Shown here one piece after another: positions 12,007-20,035 of a stretch of DNA of 23,649 nucleotides. The stretch is taken from positions 1 to 23,649 of IMG/VR virus record IMGVR_UViG_3300042731_008445; one strand, written 5' to 3'. Below the pieces are notes generated by a model. It had not been told where the DNA came from. It ran no database searches and worked only from the letters and a program-made list of their open reading frames with translations. Made by a program: the position numbers and the translations under genes. Each line of letters opens with the position of its first letter. Within the stretch, counting starts at the first letter, position 1. This DNA comes from a virus.

Positions 12007-12615
12007 TTATCCTCCATATATATATTGTATTTTAATATTAGCTGGTTTAAGTTTGTTAAATAAGCATCTCAAAATTACAGTTTCATCTTTTATCCAAGCA
12101 TGAGGCCATGTCCATGGCCATCCAGTAGGAGGAACTAAATCTAAAAAAGTAACTACCATTGTATTTCTGGCTTCTATTTCAGTTCCCACCCAAACATGCG
12201 GCCATGTCCATGGCCATCCAGTAGCTTCAAAACCAGTTTGTATGTCTATGTTAATATTTAAAGTATTTGCAAGTAATAAAAAATCTTCTTCTATAGAAGC
12301 TCCATTTGATTGAATTTTCAATAAAATATTATCTATTCTTTTCTGCAAAGTATCTTCTATCTTAAAACAATCGTCTGGGATACCATATTGTTTTTCCCAT
12401 TCAACAATTAATCGATCTGTTTGCCTTACATCCATTTCATTATAAACTTCATTAATTTTTAATTTTATTCTTACAATTTCTTCAGACAAAGCATTTAATA
12501 ATTTTCGCATATTAGAAGTTAATATATTTTTAGCTTTCCAAATTTTCCCAGAGGCCATTTCATTTGTTAAACTATTTGCTTCTTTATCTGCTGAATTTAT
12601 TTTTAAAATACTCAT
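12007..12615 (-). CDS. baseplate protein, Mu gp48 (DUF2313/YmfQ) family
   Basis: A 202-residue protein directly after the baseplate J gene, with a 4-nt overlap (ATGA), the position of Mu gp48. The N-terminal half has the family pattern of an early Leu-rich helix and a conserved WEKQYGIPDD block at about 73-82, followed by QKRIDNILLKIQSNGAS. It is thought to close the baseplate wedge and connect to fibres. Unusual here is a 32-residue tandem duplication: GWPWTWPHVWV and GWPWTWPHAWI recur 32 residues apart, encoded by a 25-bp identical DNA block at 12104-12128 and 12200-12224. Confidence 0.86.
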   Translation of the reverse strand: MSILKINSADKEANSLTNEMASGKIWKAKNILTSNMRKLLNALSEEIVRIKLKINEVYNEMDVRQTDRLIVEWEKQYGIPDDCFKIEDTLQKRIDNILLKIQSNGASIEEDFLLLANTLNINIDIQTGFEATGWPWTWPHVWVGTEIEARNTMVVTFLDLVPPTGWPWTWPHAWIKDETVILRCLFNKLKPANIKIQYIYGG

Positions 12616-13931
12616 GGATAAGTTACGTCTCCTAATAATGCTAATTCACCACTAGCAATACTTATATCCCCAGTCGGATCTGATAAAGTAAAAGATTGTA
12701 ATCTAGAACCAGTATCATCAATAGTATTAATAAGAACACTACTATATAACAATTCAGGAATACTTTCAGATACATTAACTTGGTCTTTGAAAAAATTACT
12801 TAATTCTATTTGAATTGCATCTCTCATACTTTGTGTATCTGGAGTAATATTTGAAAATGTAAAATTTTGAATTACAGGCGTAGGAGCGGATACAATTACA
12901 TCACTATCCCCCATTGGCACGACCTTAATTTCTAATAATTTATTTTTCACCTTTTCTACTTCACTAGCACTGGGGATCGGGCTAAAATCATTATATCGAA
13001 CAAAATATATTGTTGCTTGACCATTAGCAGGGGTGGCGGAAAAAACCCAAACTTTCGTAACTCCAGAGATTTCTTTAGCTTTCAATTTAATTGCAGTTTC
13101 ATTGAACCCACCTCCTGCGATAGGGTTTTGAACTTTAAATTTTAATCTTGCCCGATATTCTTCAGTGGTTTCAATATCAGTACCACCTGCGACGCCGTCA
13201 ATTTGTACGTATCCAGAAGTATTAACACTTGGAATTGGAACAATAAATGAAACTTCTGCTCCATTTTCAAGGTTCGTAGATTGACCAAATCCTTCTGATA
13301 ATATTTCAAGTTGGGCTTTTGTGTATAAAACATCAAATGTCCCAGATGTGCTTGCTACTCCTGGCGCAGCTGGATTAATATTATATGTGAATTCTTCAGC
13401 ACTAATAACTATAATACTGAAAGTTCCGTTATAGTCAGGCTCATTTGCTCCACTTATGGTAACAGTCATATTAGACGATAAATTGTGTGGGGTTGAAAAA
13501 ACTACTGTAGCAATGCCGGATGATTGTGTTATCCCTGAAGCTATAATAGTATTTGAAATAATTGTAGCGTCTTGTAAAGTTTTATACGTTTCATTTGTTT
13601 GACTTTGTAAGACGCTATCTTTTGGGATAAGTGTACTTTCAACTCCTTCTACATTTACTAAGCCTTGTGCTTGTGTTGCTGGATTAAGTTCTAATCCTAA
13701 TATAGCACCTATTCTAGTTAATGAAGTAGCACTAGCAGTATCTATGAAAAACTCGTTAAGAAGTGTTTTTGTTAGGAAAACATAAATTGAATATGAAATA
13801 CCAGCAAGTCCAGCAATTATACCGGGCAGAAACCCTACTTTTAAAAATGGATTACTATTAGGTAATTTATTTTTTACATCAACTTTTATTGTGTCGTTTA
13901 TTTCTTGGCGAGAACGGATTTGTATCGGCAT
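12612..13931 (-). CDS. baseplate J-like protein (Mu gp47)
   Basis: A 439-residue baseplate wedge protein of the Baseplate_J family, in the expected position. N-terminal FLPGIIAGLAGISYSIYVFL, LTRIGAILGLELNPATQAQG and the later GVAGGTDIETTEEYRARLKF and NPIAGGGFNETAIKLKAKEI are characteristic. Between about residues 135 and 205 there is an inserted beta module (ATVVFSTPHNLSSNMTVTIS, then EPDYNGTFSI) that also occurs in the tail-terminator-position protein at 21765-23051. It would polymerise around the tube to form the wedge ring. The start at MPIQIRS follows AGGAGAATATA. Confidence 0.93.
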   Translation of the reverse strand: MPIQIRSRQEINDTIKVDVKNKLPNSNPFLKVGFLPGIIAGLAGISYSIYVFLTKTLLNEFFIDTASATSLTRIGAILGLELNPATQAQGLVNVEGVESTLIPKDSVLQSQTNETYKTLQDATIISNTIIASGITQSSGIATVVFSTPHNLSSNMTVTISGANEPDYNGTFSIIVISAEEFTYNINPAAPGVASTSGTFDVLYTKAQLEILSEGFGQSTNLENGAEVSFIVPIPSVNTSGYVQIDGVAGGTDIETTEEYRARLKFKVQNPIAGGGFNETAIKLKAKEISGVTKVWVFSATPANGQATIYFVRYNDFSPIPSASEVEKVKNKLLEIKVVPMGDSDVIVSAPTPVIQNFTFSNITPDTQSMRDAIQIELSNFFKDQVNVSESIPELLYSSVLINTIDDTGSRLQSFTLSDPTGDISIASGELALLGDVTYP

Positions 13932-13942
13932 ATTATATTCTC

Positions 13943-14395
13943 CTATTCAAAAGTTGTATTTTCCCACAAAGTAAAAGAAATACTTTGTGTTGAATTATCA
14001 GGTTTTGTAAATATTATTTCAATAGATATATTATTATTGGATATTAAAGTTGAATTAACTACAATATTTTTTACATGGTTATCATTTAACAGCCATTGTA
14101 AACAATCATATGTATAATCTTTAGCAATATTTGCTGTGGCCGTTGTAGCTCTTTCTTGATCAAGTAACCAAAGTTTAGAGCCTATTTCAAATGTTTTATC
14201 TTCATTAAGTAGATTCCCCCACCAACCACGTCTTAAATGAGATTCTGCGACTTCGCTTTCATCTGCTCTTTTATCTGAAAATAATGAAAGTACAATTGAT
14301 GTTGCAAACCCATCATCCCCTAATAAATCACCATTGGCATCTAAACCAATATCATAATAGCCTAAATCAGTTTTAATTAATTTTACTTCTGCCAT
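13943..14395 (-). CDS. baseplate protein, Mu gp46 family
   Basis: A 150-residue protein with the gp46-type core: DLGYYDIGLDANGDLLGDDG at the N terminus, then FATSIVLSLFSDKRADESE, HLRRGWWGNLL and SKLWLLDQERATTATAN. It corresponds functionally to gp25/gpW-type wedge proteins that join the J protein to the hub. The stop is followed after 11 nt by the baseplate J start. Upstream, a 35-nt gap separates it from the spike gene, and this gap contains a parS-like palindrome. The ribosome site is weak (AGAG). Confidence 0.92.
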   Translation of the reverse strand: MAEVKLIKTDLGYYDIGLDANGDLLGDDGFATSIVLSLFSDKRADESEVAESHLRRGWWGNLLNEDKTFEIGSKLWLLDQERATTATANIAKDYTYDCLQWLLNDNHVKNIVVNSTLISNNNISIEIIFTKPDNSTQSISFTLWENTTFE

Positions 14396-14407
14396 TTTTT
14401 ACTCTTT

Positions 14408-14423
14408 TGTTCCATGTGAAACA
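14408..14423. other. parS-like 16-bp imperfect palindrome
   Basis: TGTTCCATGTGAAACA matches the bacterial parS consensus (TGTTNCACGTGAAACA) except for one central base (C to T at position 8). It fills most of the 35-nt gap between the gp45- and gp46-like genes. The match is seen; ParB binding is inference, and one mismatch near the centre can weaken binding greatly. Confidence 0.4.
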
Positions 14424-14430
14424 TTTTAAA

Positions 14431-14931
14431 TTATTCTGTAAAATTTTTTGTTGATAATTCTGTCGCACTCATTTGTTGAATGGGTGCAGATGATGGACTA
14501 CCTGACCCAGCAGAAGTATGGGTGTGTGAATTAAATAATGTTTTTAAAGCCCCACCTCTTACTATCGGTTCAGTATCCCCGTTAATATTTACTACGCCAG
14601 AACTTTGTATATCGATATTCCCATTTTTATCTAAAAATATTTTTGATTTTGTTTTGGGATTAAAAATAACAACTTCACCCTCATTACTAGTTTTTTCTCT
14701 ATCAGGCCCGCTTAATACAAAAGCAACCTTATTATCTTCATTGCCTTGTACATTTAAAATTAAACAAACTGTGTTTAATGATGGACTTGCATTATATCCA
14801 TATGGATATATTAATGTTATATTTTGTGCAACATTTCCTAAAGTTGTAACTTGAATTGTTGGGAATTCACCTGTATCATTCATTTGTAAACTTGTATAAG
14901 CCCATTTAACAATATTTCTTAAAATACTCAA
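14431..14931 (-). CDS. baseplate spike, Mu gp45 family
   Basis: I prefer a TTG start at 14931 (MSILRNIVKWAY): AAGGTAGGG lies just upstream and the gpP-like stop is 1 nt away. An ATG at 14964 would overlap gpP by 32 nt and has no ribosome site. The N-terminal part is the OB-fold hub-joining domain (FPTIQVTTLGNVAQNITLIY, CLILNVQGNEDNKVAFVLSG). The middle is a short beta-helix stem (TKSKIFLDKNGNIDIQSSGV). The tip region contains SHTHTSAGSGSP, matching the HxH iron-binding motif of gpV/gp45 type spikes. It would pierce the outer membrane as a trimer. Confidence 0.9.
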   Translation of the reverse strand: MSILRNIVKWAYTSLQMNDTGEFPTIQVTTLGNVAQNITLIYPYGYNASPSLNTVCLILNVQGNEDNKVAFVLSGPDREKTSNEGEVVIFNPKTKSKIFLDKNGNIDIQSSGVVNINGDTEPIVRGGALKTLFNSHTHTSAGSGSPSSAPIQQMSATELSTKNFTE

Positions 14932-14932
14932 T

Positions 14933-16030
14933 TTAATCCCTACCTTTTTTATTATATCTAGCATCTAATTCATCTATAGATGCTTGTAATGTATAAGCAT
15001 CTGAAGAAACACAACTTAATAATGTAGTCGTTCCTGTGGTTAAACTTAAACCATAAGTTACTGATTTTATTAGCATTTCTGCATTGATTTTATTTACTTC
15101 ATCAATAATTTCTACCAAAGTGTTCGGCATCCAAATATTGCCATTAGAATCAATTACATCTTGTACAGTCCCATTCCAAACTATTGATCTTGCACGTCTT
15201 ACATTAACTTCCCATTTTGCGCGGTTAGTTAATGTTTTTTTATTCATTGTATTTTCAGACAATATAATCAATTGCTTACTTTTTCTTATCTCATTGTCAT
15301 AAGCTATGCCTTTAGACATAACCAAATCTGATGGGTTATACTTTGACCCAGAGTTAGGCGACCCTTGCGACACCATCGTAATTTTGTAAAACCTTCCTGT
15401 ATCATCGAAAACAGGCGAAGCAAATTTCACATTATTCTGCTTCTCTTTATCTCCATCATAAAAAAATAATTTTGTATCAGTACTTATTGTTGATGCTCTA
15501 TCAATAACTATATTGCCATCACCATCACTATTAAGTAATACTTGTCTTTTCCTTGCATATTTTTCTAAAAATTGAAATATAGTTTCTCCGACAGAAACTT
15601 GTATAATATCATTCTTTGAAAAATTCTCTAAATTACCTACTTTATCAATTACTTTTACATTTGAGTTACCAGAAGCAATTAATGTTTTTTCAATTACTGA
15701 TTTCAAGCTTATATTAGATTGTATATTTAACCCCAAAGGAGCTGAACTATCTATAATATCACTAGTTTTATCTCTCCCAGAAACACTTATACTATGCGTT
15801 GATATATCTATATTGTTAATTATAGGATCAATAAACCCAGTTATAACTGGTATCCCGTTAATTAAAACTCTTGCAACAGCCCCGTTTTTTAGAGGAATAT
15901 TATTAATCTTTTCAGGTTCAGTAGAACTAAAAGTAAATTCTCCCGATAAATTTTCTATATTTTTAGTTACCGAAATATCCGTAAAACCACTATAAGCAGT
16001 TCCTTCAACTTCCAAAAGAATATCACTCAT
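14933..16030 (-). CDS. baseplate hub protein, Mu gpP (gp44) family
   Basis: A 365-residue hub protein related to T4 gp27 and P2 gpD. Typical parts are the N-terminal beta domain (LLEVEGTAYSGFTDISVTKN, GEFTFSS), the VLINGIPVITGFIDPI block, the SVSGRDKTSDIIDSSAP block, then EKYARKRQVLLNSDGDGNIV and, later, TLTNRAKWEVNVRRA and WMPNTLVEIIDE. It joins tube and spike. The ATG lies 8 nt inside the end of the gpN-like gene, and the order gpN-gpP-gp45-gp46-gp47-gp48 is that of Mu. Confidence 0.93.
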   Translation of the reverse strand: MSDILLEVEGTAYSGFTDISVTKNIENLSGEFTFSSTEPEKINNIPLKNGAVARVLINGIPVITGFIDPIINNIDISTHSISVSGRDKTSDIIDSSAPLGLNIQSNISLKSVIEKTLIASGNSNVKVIDKVGNLENFSKNDIIQVSVGETIFQFLEKYARKRQVLLNSDGDGNIVIDRASTISTDTKLFFYDGDKEKQNNVKFASPVFDDTGRFYKITMVSQGSPNSGSKYNPSDLVMSKGIAYDNEIRKSKQLIILSENTMNKKTLTNRAKWEVNVRRARSIVWNGTVQDVIDSNGNIWMPNTLVEIIDEVNKINAEMLIKSVTYGLSLTTGTTTLLSCVSSDAYTLQASIDELDARYNKKGRD

Positions 16031-17219
16031 TTGTTAATACCTTAATATTGCCTCTAATAAATTGTAAATCAATAAAATTATTTAAATCAATTAAATTTTC
16101 ATAATTATCTAAAGAACCATAATATTGATAAGTAAGAGCTGTTAATGTAGTTTCTTGTGTGTTTGTTTCAATAATTTTTGCTGTATTAATTTTTTTCTTT
16201 TCTAAAAAATTATTTGCTTCACTTTGTAAAGTTTTCAAGCTATCAAAAACCCCATTGACAATTTCATCGCCCTTACTAAATACTCTATTAACTTGTTCAT
16301 TTAATATATTTTTAGTTTCATCTATTGCATCAGTTGATATATATTCAATATCTATTGCTTCAACATAAGCGTAAGATATTGAACTAATTAATATTAAATT
16401 ATTAATTAATCCATTATTTATATATCTCTCTTTATTTGTTGTACTATTTTGAGCAATAGGTTCATCTTCACTTCCATAATCAAATAATGCAATAAATAAA
16501 ATTAACCTGTCTTTCGCTGTTTCTCCTAATAATCTTACCTCATCAAATATTGCTTGTATTTGCGCTTCTAACAGTTCGATATCTTTTAAATATTTCCCAA
16601 CTACATCTTCAAGTTCTTCAATCAGCTCTGTGAATTTATTGATTTTTTCAGAAAAAGTTTTTATTTCACTAACTTTTTTATTGATTTTAGTTGTAAATTC
16701 TGATATTTTAGCTTTTGCAGCATCAAAATTACTGATTTTATTAGCAACACTTTTGAAATTGGAAATAAATGTCGCTCCCATTTCCTCAGTTGTATTTTTT
16801 GCTAAAGTATTTATTTTTGCAGGATTGACAATTGCTATTGGTAATATATTAGTATCTGTTTTTGCGAATGTAATACTAAAAACTGCTTCACCTAAATTCC
16901 TATAATCTTCTCTAATAGTATAAGTTCCTTCCACCTTTACAAGCATTCTATCCTGCATAGGCAATTGCAATATCCCACTGCCTTCAAGATTTAAGGCTTT
17001 TTTTAATCGGTCTCTATTAATTTTATAATTATCATTTTTTATTTCGGCCTCTATCGTGAAAACATCATTAAATAACCCGTTTTGCTCAACAAATCTTCTA
17101 TTAGATTTTGGATATTCATGTGTTATTGTTTTTTGGCCGGTAGTCAAAGAGCTATTCCGCCAAAAAAAGGGGACTCCACGAAAAGAAGCTATTAATGATT
17201 CTTCGCTTGCTAAAGTCAT
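16023..17219 (-). CDS. DNA circularisation protein, Mu gpN family, with C-terminal LysM-like module
   Basis: The N-terminal 110 residues fit the DNA_circ_N family: SFRGVPFFWRNSSLTTGQKT, HEYPKSNRRFVEQNGLFNDV, LNLEGSGILQLPMQDRMLVK and YRNLGEAVFSITF. In Mu-like phages this is a tail and baseplate protein needed for infection, despite the name. Residues about 140-330 are long helices with coiled-coil character (KISNFDAAKAKISEFTTKIN). The last 45 residues (ETTLTALTYQYYGSLDNYEN, LIDLNNF, IRGNIKVL) have the layout of a LysM peptidoglycan-binding module. The start overlaps the tape-measure stop (ATGA). Confidence 0.9.
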   Translation of the reverse strand: MTLASEESLIASFRGVPFFWRNSSLTTGQKTITHEYPKSNRRFVEQNGLFNDVFTIEAEIKNDNYKINRDRLKKALNLEGSGILQLPMQDRMLVKVEGTYTIREDYRNLGEAVFSITFAKTDTNILPIAIVNPAKINTLAKNTTEEMGATFISNFKSVANKISNFDAAKAKISEFTTKINKKVSEIKTFSEKINKFTELIEELEDVVGKYLKDIELLEAQIQAIFDEVRLLGETAKDRLILFIALFDYGSEDEPIAQNSTTNKERYINNGLINNLILISSISYAYVEAIDIEYISTDAIDETKNILNEQVNRVFSKGDEIVNGVFDSLKTLQSEANNFLEKKKINTAKIIETNTQETTLTALTYQYYGSLDNYENLIDLNNFIDLQFIRGNIKVLTNE

Positions 17220-18886
17220 AAGCTTTCTTCCATATTAATACCAAGATTAACATTACTGTTATTAGATTTAGTTTTTGAAACAATACTTTGAACCGCCCCT
17301 TTAGGCGCATTTACATTCATATTAATATTAGCATCTAAGCTTGATTGTACCCCTGCTCCGACTGTGGCTAATTGCGGAAGTTGAAAGCCTTTTGCTGCTA
17401 AATTTGCACCTTTTATAATGCCTAAAACTCCGGCAATTTTTTCTATCATTTTAAAAAGAGCCGCTGCTCTTGGGAAAAGTTTATTAAAAAGATCAACAAT
17501 ATTTAATAATGCTTTTTTAAAAATATCCCATTTTTCAATTAGTAGTATTATAGCAGCGGTTACTGCTGCTATCCCTAATATTATTAATGTTATTGGTCCA
17601 AGAATTGCTCCCCAAGTTGTGCCGGCTGTGATGCCTAAAGTTACCAATGTGAATTTTAATGTTGCTAAAAGAGGCAATATTATAGCTACTGCTAATGTTA
17701 TGCCTGATATTACCCCAACTATTGCACCTAAAACTAAAATAACAGTTTTGGACGCGGGACTTAAAAGTTCAAAAAAAGTTAAAAGCTTTATCCCTACTTT
17801 TAAAACTTTCTTAATAGCTGGGAAAAGCAACGTGCCAAATTTGATCGCGACTACTGTAAGCGTGCCTTTGAAAATTTTAAATTGTCTTGATATATTTTCC
17901 ATTTGTAAATTATAAGCATCTGTCAACCCAGTCCCATTTTTAATATCTTCATTTGTTTTAACTACAATTTTACGCAAATTTTCTATTTCTTTTGCTCCTA
18001 AAGAGCCTGCCGCTGTCATTGCCCTTATATTAGGAAACATGTCAGACAATGCATCCTTATTTTTTTCCAAAACAGATGGGATTTTGGCCAAAACATCTGC
18101 CCAATTAGCACTCTGTAAAGCGGCTGCTCCCACTGGTATTTTTGCTTTTTTAAATATTTTAATTGCTTCTTTAGATGGCGCAAGTAAACCACTCATAGCA
18201 GACCTTAAGGCAGTACTAGCCTCTTCTGTTGATAACCCCGCTAAAGTTAATTGAGACATAGTCGCAAGCAATTCTTTATACCCTACACCTGCCTGTTTGG
18301 CTACTGGAGCCACCTTTCCTACATTGACAGCTAATGCAGCAACTGTAGTTTTACCAGCCCTTTGCGACGAGAAAAAAGCATTTGATACATCTTTTGCATC
18401 TGTTACTTCCTTACCATAAGCATTCATTATAGATGTTATGCCATCTACGGCAATGCTTAAATCGGTAACACCTCCAATAGCAAGTTTTTGCGCTTGTTGA
18501 TATATGCCTATTGATTTTTCTACATCCCCAATAGCGGATACTGTGTCAAATAATGCTTTATTAGAATCTTGAATGCTAAACCCCATCTTTAAAGCTTGCA
18601 TTGATGCTTTTTTTAAATCTCCACCAAATTCATCTAGTGTATCTTGATCTAAAAGAGTAAAAACATTAGATATTTCTTGCTGAAATTTCGAAGCAGCTAT
18701 TATAGAACCTCCAAAACCTGCTGTTATTGCAGCTGTTGCCACTAATGCAGGAGCTCTAAGTTCTTGAAAAGCTCTTTTAATATCTTTACTTCTTCTTTTC
18801 AATAATCTTAGTCTTGTATTAATATTTTTTATCTGTTTTGAAAATCGATCTCTCGCAAGGATAACGTACGACGCTGTAAAAGCCAT
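17216..18886 (-). CDS. tail tape measure protein
   Basis: A 556-residue protein of the TIGR01760-type tape measure family. The conserved block FQQEISNVFTLLDQDTLDEF, then NAYGKEVTDAKDVSNAFFSS, KTTVAALAVNVGKVAPVAKQ, VGYKELLATMSQLTLAGLST and AMSGLLAPSKEAI is clear. Hydrophobic helices at about residues 340-465 suggest the membrane-inserting part. It is short for the family, so the tail should be short. GAGGAA precedes the ATG by 5 nt, and the gene begins 9 nt after the stop of the frameshifted chaperone product. Confidence 0.94.
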   Translation of the reverse strand: MAFTASYVILARDRFSKQIKNINTRLRLLKRRSKDIKRAFQELRAPALVATAAITAGFGGSIIAASKFQQEISNVFTLLDQDTLDEFGGDLKKASMQALKMGFSIQDSNKALFDTVSAIGDVEKSIGIYQQAQKLAIGGVTDLSIAVDGITSIMNAYGKEVTDAKDVSNAFFSSQRAGKTTVAALAVNVGKVAPVAKQAGVGYKELLATMSQLTLAGLSTEEASTALRSAMSGLLAPSKEAIKIFKKAKIPVGAAALQSANWADVLAKIPSVLEKNKDALSDMFPNIRAMTAAGSLGAKEIENLRKIVVKTNEDIKNGTGLTDAYNLQMENISRQFKIFKGTLTVVAIKFGTLLFPAIKKVLKVGIKLLTFFELLSPASKTVILVLGAIVGVISGITLAVAIILPLLATLKFTLVTLGITAGTTWGAILGPITLIILGIAAVTAAIILLIEKWDIFKKALLNIVDLFNKLFPRAAALFKMIEKIAGVLGIIKGANLAAKGFQLPQLATVGAGVQSSLDANINMNVNAPKGAVQSIVSKTKSNNSNVNLGINMEESL

Positions 18887-18895
18887 TAATTCCTC

Positions 18896-19542
18896 TTATT
18901 TTTTTTGTGAATTTGCAGTATTGATATCGGTTATCATCACATCAATATCATCTCTTATTTTCAATATTTCTGGTATGGGCATTTCCATTATTTCACTATA
19001 AGAAATTCCACCTTTCATAAATCTTAAAATATACATTTGCTGAAAATGAAAGTCTTTTTTTCTATGCCTTTTTGTAAAACTTTCATTTAGTTTTTTGGGG
19101 AAGTAGACAAAAAATTGTCTATATACCTCCCTAACAATAATTTCATATCCAAATGAGAAAGTTTATCTACTGTCTCTTGTACAAAATGATGCCTGCTATC
19201 GTCTGGATCAATATAACAACTTTTTTTATCTTTTAATATATTTTTAAAATTGTCATAACATTTTTTCATGTCTCCAACCGATGCGAGTAATGATACAATA
19301 CTAAGAGCTTTATCATTATCGTCAATTTTTTCTTTCCCCTTTTTTTCTTCTTCTTTTATATCTTTGAAAGTTTTTAATAAGTGGATTTCTTTACCCACCT
19401 CTTCTTCAATTGGTGCAATATAAATGTCTAATTTACTTGTCGGAGCAAGCATTAAAATTTCTTTTGCTTCTCTCCCTGTGCCATTGAAAGAGTACTCGAA
19501 AGGCTGAACTAATGTATGCCTAAAATCCTTTATATACTCCAT
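18896..19542 (-). CDS. tail assembly chaperone -1 frameshift fusion (215 aa predicted)
   Basis: The zero-frame gene ends at 19087. It ends in a classic slippery site, A AAA AAC, at 19096-19090, directly before its TAA. Slipping back one base there continues an open frame for 64 more codons (LNESFTKRHRKKDFHFQQMY, ILRFMKGGISYSEI and so on) to TAA at 18896-18898. The extension has no start codon of its own near its beginning and fills the otherwise empty 200 nt before the tape measure gene. This is the lambda G/GT and Mu gp41-type arrangement: the short form and a minor long form bind and shape the tape measure during tail assembly. A second overlapping heptamer, C CCA AAA, precedes it. Joined reading is 19542-19090 then 19090-18899. 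Confidence 0.85.
19087..19542 (-). CDS. tail assembly chaperone, unshifted product (151 aa)
   Basis: I start this at MEYIKDFRHT (19542) because AAGGAG is 7 nt upstream. The frame extends 31 codons further (to 19635), but that part is almost all Lys/Arg and has a poor ribosome site. The protein starts with LVQPFEYSFNGTGREAKEIL, the typical opening of Mu-like gp41/gpG proteins in which an early beta segment is followed by LMLAPTSK. The C-terminal 60 residues are helical (DDNDKALSIVSLLASVGDMK). It would bind the tape measure protein and guide tube polymerisation. Its position between tube and tape measure is diagnostic. Confidence 0.85.
   Translation of the reverse strand: MEYIKDFRHTLVQPFEYSFNGTGREAKEILMLAPTSKLDIYIAPIEEEVGKEIHLLKTFKDIKEEEKKGKEKIDDNDKALSIVSLLASVGDMKKCYDNFKNILKDKKSCYIDPDDSRHHFVQETVDKLSHLDMKLLLGRYIDNFLSTSPKN
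19090..19096 (-). promoter_or_regulatory. -1 programmed frameshift slippery heptamer
   Basis: Minus-strand A AAA AAC in the zero frame, immediately followed by the TAA stop (19089-19087). Both tRNAs can re-pair in the -1 frame on AAA AAA. The in-frame stop next to the slip site favours pausing. No obvious strong downstream stem-loop was seen. Confidence 0.82.
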
Positions 19543-19648
19543 AAAATAACTCCTTTTGGATTTTCTCCGTTTTTGTAATTTCTTTTTTTTTATTTGCGAT
19601 CTTAATAGTTTTTTATGTTTGTTTTTTCGATTCATAAATCAACTAAAA

Positions 19649-20026
19649 CTATACAGCTTTTTCAGATTTCCATTCAATTTCTATCTCGCCATCTTGCTGT
19701 AGAGGTATTGTAATTTTATTCGTATTCCAAGCGTTTTGAAATGTGTAAGAAAAATCACTATCACTATTAGTAACACTTATCCTAGATGCTGTTTTTAATG
19801 TTTTCATTCTATTTGCAAATTCAATTGCATCTAGTGTTGGATATTGTTTATATTTCACCATTCCTACTTGCGTGGAAAAGTCCTCTGCCAAAATAACTTG
19901 ATTATCTGTTGTTGACTTAACTTCTGATTCAACCTGTCCCAAATCAATCTCTATAGACCCAGGTATGACAAATGGTACTGTTTCATCATTAACTGTTATA
20001 ATTCCGTTTGTTATCATTTTTGACAT
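19649..20026 (-). CDS. tail tube protein, Mu gpM family
   Basis: A 125-residue protein directly after the sheath gene, as in Mu. It begins MSKMITNGIITVNDETVPFV and has a beta-rich core (GSIEIDLGQVESEVKSTTDN, SRISVTNSDSDFSYTFQNAW) ending in the acidic IPLQQDGEIEIEWKSEKAV. The family forms stacked hexameric rings making the inner tube. The ribosome site AAGGAGG lies directly after the sheath stop. Length is normal for the family. Confidence 0.9.
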   Translation of the reverse strand: MSKMITNGIITVNDETVPFVIPGSIEIDLGQVESEVKSTTDNQVILAEDFSTQVGMVKYKQYPTLDAIEFANRMKTLKTASRISVTNSDSDFSYTFQNAWNTNKITIPLQQDGEIEIEWKSEKAV

Positions 20027-20035
20027 ATAGCCTCC

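Noticed and set aside
18899-19090. Independent gene for the 64-codon stretch between chaperone and tape measure
   Set aside because: The first in-frame ATG is 19 codons in and lacks a ribosome site; the slippery heptamer explains the frame better.
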